Part shown: positions 12,604 through 13,595 of the stretch, piece by piece
Position numbering within the stretch: position 1 is the stretch's first letter
How the letters are laid out: each line of letters opens with the position of its first letter
Source of the DNA: Acidobacteriota bacterium
GTDB lineage: Bacteria > Acidobacteriota > Aminicenantia > Aminicenantales > Aminicenantaceae
NCBI GenBank assembly: GCA_030609975.1
Contig: JAUWSR010000064.1
Location: 1-13,595 of the forward strand
Direction of reading: 5' to 3'
DNA length: 13,595 nucleotides
Made by a program: the position numbers and the translations under genes
The notes under the pieces: generated by a model
What the model was told of the DNA's origin: nothing
The model's database searches: none
The model's input: only the letters and a program-made list of their open reading frames with translations

Positions 12604-13326
12604 ATGAAAAAGGCGATGTTTCTGAGAGAAGAACTGCTGGAACGTGTGGGCATATCCGAGAAGGAGTTGAAGAGTTGGGAGCAGAAAAAGCTGATCAATC
12701 CTGATGGGAAGACCGCTGACAAAGTCCATTTATATACCAAAGCCGCTGTGGACAGGATCGACCACATTAAAAAACTGTTGGACTTGGGCTATCAGCCTGA
12801 GCATATCCTGAAGATTATTAAAAAAGTCGGTTTACCTCAGGTGCAAGAGAAAAAAGGGAGGCCGGAGAAGATCCATGAGTTCCTGACAGTGGGTGGCTTG
12901 GCTGAGCGGGTCGGTATCAGTCCTCGGGCGATCAAACACTGGGAAGACAAGGGGATCATTGAGCCGGACATGCGCAGCGAAGGAGGATTCCGGCTGTATT
13001 CAGAGACCTATATCCATTTTTGCCTGCTCATCAAGGACCTTCAGCTATTCGGCTATTCCTTAGGAGAGATCAAGATTATTTCTGATCTTTTCCGAGATTT
13101 TCTCGCCATCAACAGCGATATCTCCTCCTTTTCCGTTGATGAAACCAGCCGAAAGTTGGTTTCCATGACAGGCATGATCATGGAATTTGAGAACAAGGTG
13201 AAACTCTTCAAGGATGGCATGGAGCGGTGGGAGAGTCTCTTGAAGAAAAAGAAAAAGGAGATTTACGGATTAAAGGCCCAAAATGAGAAACTCCCAACAT
13301 CACCAGGACAGAAATCCGATGCCTAA
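12604..13326 (+). CDS. Tandem-domain MerR-type transcriptional regulator
   Basis: A DNA-binding regulator of 240 residues with two successive MerR-like winged helix domains. Domain 1 is at about 5-76 (LREELLERVGISEKELKSWEQKKL, ... GYQPEHILKII). Domain 2 is at about 93-165 (LTVGGLAERVGISPRAIKHWEDKGII, GGFRLYSE, ... GYSLGEIKII). Domain 2 is closer to the family consensus; domain 1 lacks the usual Arg-Tyr of the GxRxY wing. A Lys/Glu-rich stretch at about 190-230 (KVKLFKDGMERWESLLKKKKKE) is a likely coiled coil. It has a single cysteine (C140), so a thiolate metal sensor is unlikely. AAAGG at 12593-12597 sets ATG 12604. The next gene starts inside the end of this one, so it probably regulates that gene and itself. 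Confidence 0.85.
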   Translation: MKKAMFLREELLERVGISEKELKSWEQKKLINPDGKTADKVHLYTKAAVDRIDHIKKLLDLGYQPEHILKIIKKVGLPQVQEKKGRPEKIHEFLTVGGLAERVGISPRAIKHWEDKGIIEPDMRSEGGFRLYSETYIHFCLLIKDLQLFGYSLGEIKIISDLFRDFLAINSDISSFSVDETSRKLVSMTGMIMEFENKVKLFKDGMERWESLLKKKKKEIYGLKAQNEKLPTSPGQKSDA

Positions 13327-13595
13327 GATCACCCTGATCGAACCCAAGGCTCCTAATCTGCATATTTACTCCCAGTTTAAGATCCCGCGCCTGGGCCCGG
13401 TCCTGCTGGGCACTCTGATGAAAAAGCGGGGTTGGGAGGTTGAAGTCGTATTCGAGGAAGCTCAGGCAATTGATTTTGAAGCAGCGACCGCTTCTGACCT
13501 TGTGGGCATCTCGACCATCACCTCTACAGCCCCTCGGGCCTATGCGCTTGCGGAAAAGATCAAGCGGGCCGGAGTGCCGGTTTTAATGGGCGGAC
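13319..13595 (+). CDS. B12-binding (probably radical SAM) protein, 5' part; continues past window
   Basis: ATG 13319 overlaps the MerR gene by eight bases and opens a frame that stays open to the window edge (92 codons). The visible part is the N-terminal cobalamin-binding fold of the BchE/methyltransferase-like radical SAM group: ITLIEPKAPNLHIYS, then PRLGPVLLGTLMKKRGWEVEVV, SDLVGISTITSTAPRAYALA and VLMGG. The CxxxCxxC iron-sulfur motif of the radical SAM domain would lie beyond the edge, so the radical SAM call is inferred from family architecture, not seen. Translational coupling suggests the tandem MerR protein controls it. Many such proteins act in the synthesis or modification of lipids, cofactors or natural products; no substrate can be named. 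Confidence 0.8.
   Translation, partial: MPKITLIEPKAPNLHIYSQFKIPRLGPVLLGTLMKKRGWEVEVVFEEAQAIDFEAATASDLVGISTITSTAPRAYALAEKIKRAGVPVLMGG

Noticed and set aside
1..13595. tRNA, rRNA, CRISPR arrays, insertion sequences, replication origin
   Set aside because: No cloverleaf-like sequence, rRNA signature, regularly spaced repeat or transposase gene was seen anywhere in the window.

Overview
This window looks like a chromosomal segment of an anaerobic, probably sulfate-reducer-like bacterium. The best lineage clue is a split-Soret-type dihaem cytochrome c, a family I know from Desulfovibrio and other anaerobes. A tandem-MerR gene overlapping a B12-binding (radical-SAM-type) protein and two sulfatases that need a formylglycine cofactor also fit. 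Desulfobacterota or a neighbouring candidate phylum is my inference, not something proven here.

Layout. (1) 1-369 is the 3' two thirds of ispF (MEP isoprenoid pathway). (2) 370-713 is non-coding and holds a strongly foldable, G-rich element of unknown identity. (3) 714-2207 is a Tat-exported sulfatase that runs straight into gltX (2221-3717). (4) On the minus strand, an iduronate-2-sulfatase-like sulfatase (6530-4998) is followed by a Gfo/Idh/MocA oxidoreductase (4958-3747). (5) An AT-rich region carries a near-consensus promoter with an embedded operator-like palindrome and drives the split-Soret cytochrome (6861-7685), which is closed by two strong hairpins. (6) A minus-strand GltS-type Na+/glutamate symporter (9353-8010). 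(7) rlmB (9571-10290), with a dispersed repeat just upstream of its start. (8) A same-strand cluster: a 34-codon ORF, an ECF sigma factor, a zinc-finger membrane anti-sigma factor, a YbjQ-family protein and an unrecognised exported protein (10389-12488). (9) A tandem-MerR regulator that overlaps the start of a B12-binding protein running off the right edge.

How it fits together. ispF, gltX and rlmB are housekeeping genes that in Firmicutes lie close together (ispD-ispF-gltX-cysE-cysS-mrnC-rlmB). Here the same order and strand are kept, but accessory genes are inserted between them: sulfated-glycan functions, a redox cytochrome and a transporter. The sulfatases and the oxidoreductase could cooperate in desulfating and then oxidising sugars. 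The sigma/anti-sigma genes with a YbjQ protein and an exported protein look like a self-contained envelope-response operon. The tandem MerR protein probably controls the B12-dependent gene it overlaps.

The least explained parts are the foldable region at 440-556, the coupled 34-codon ORF ahead of the sigma factor, and the regulatory region of the cytochrome.
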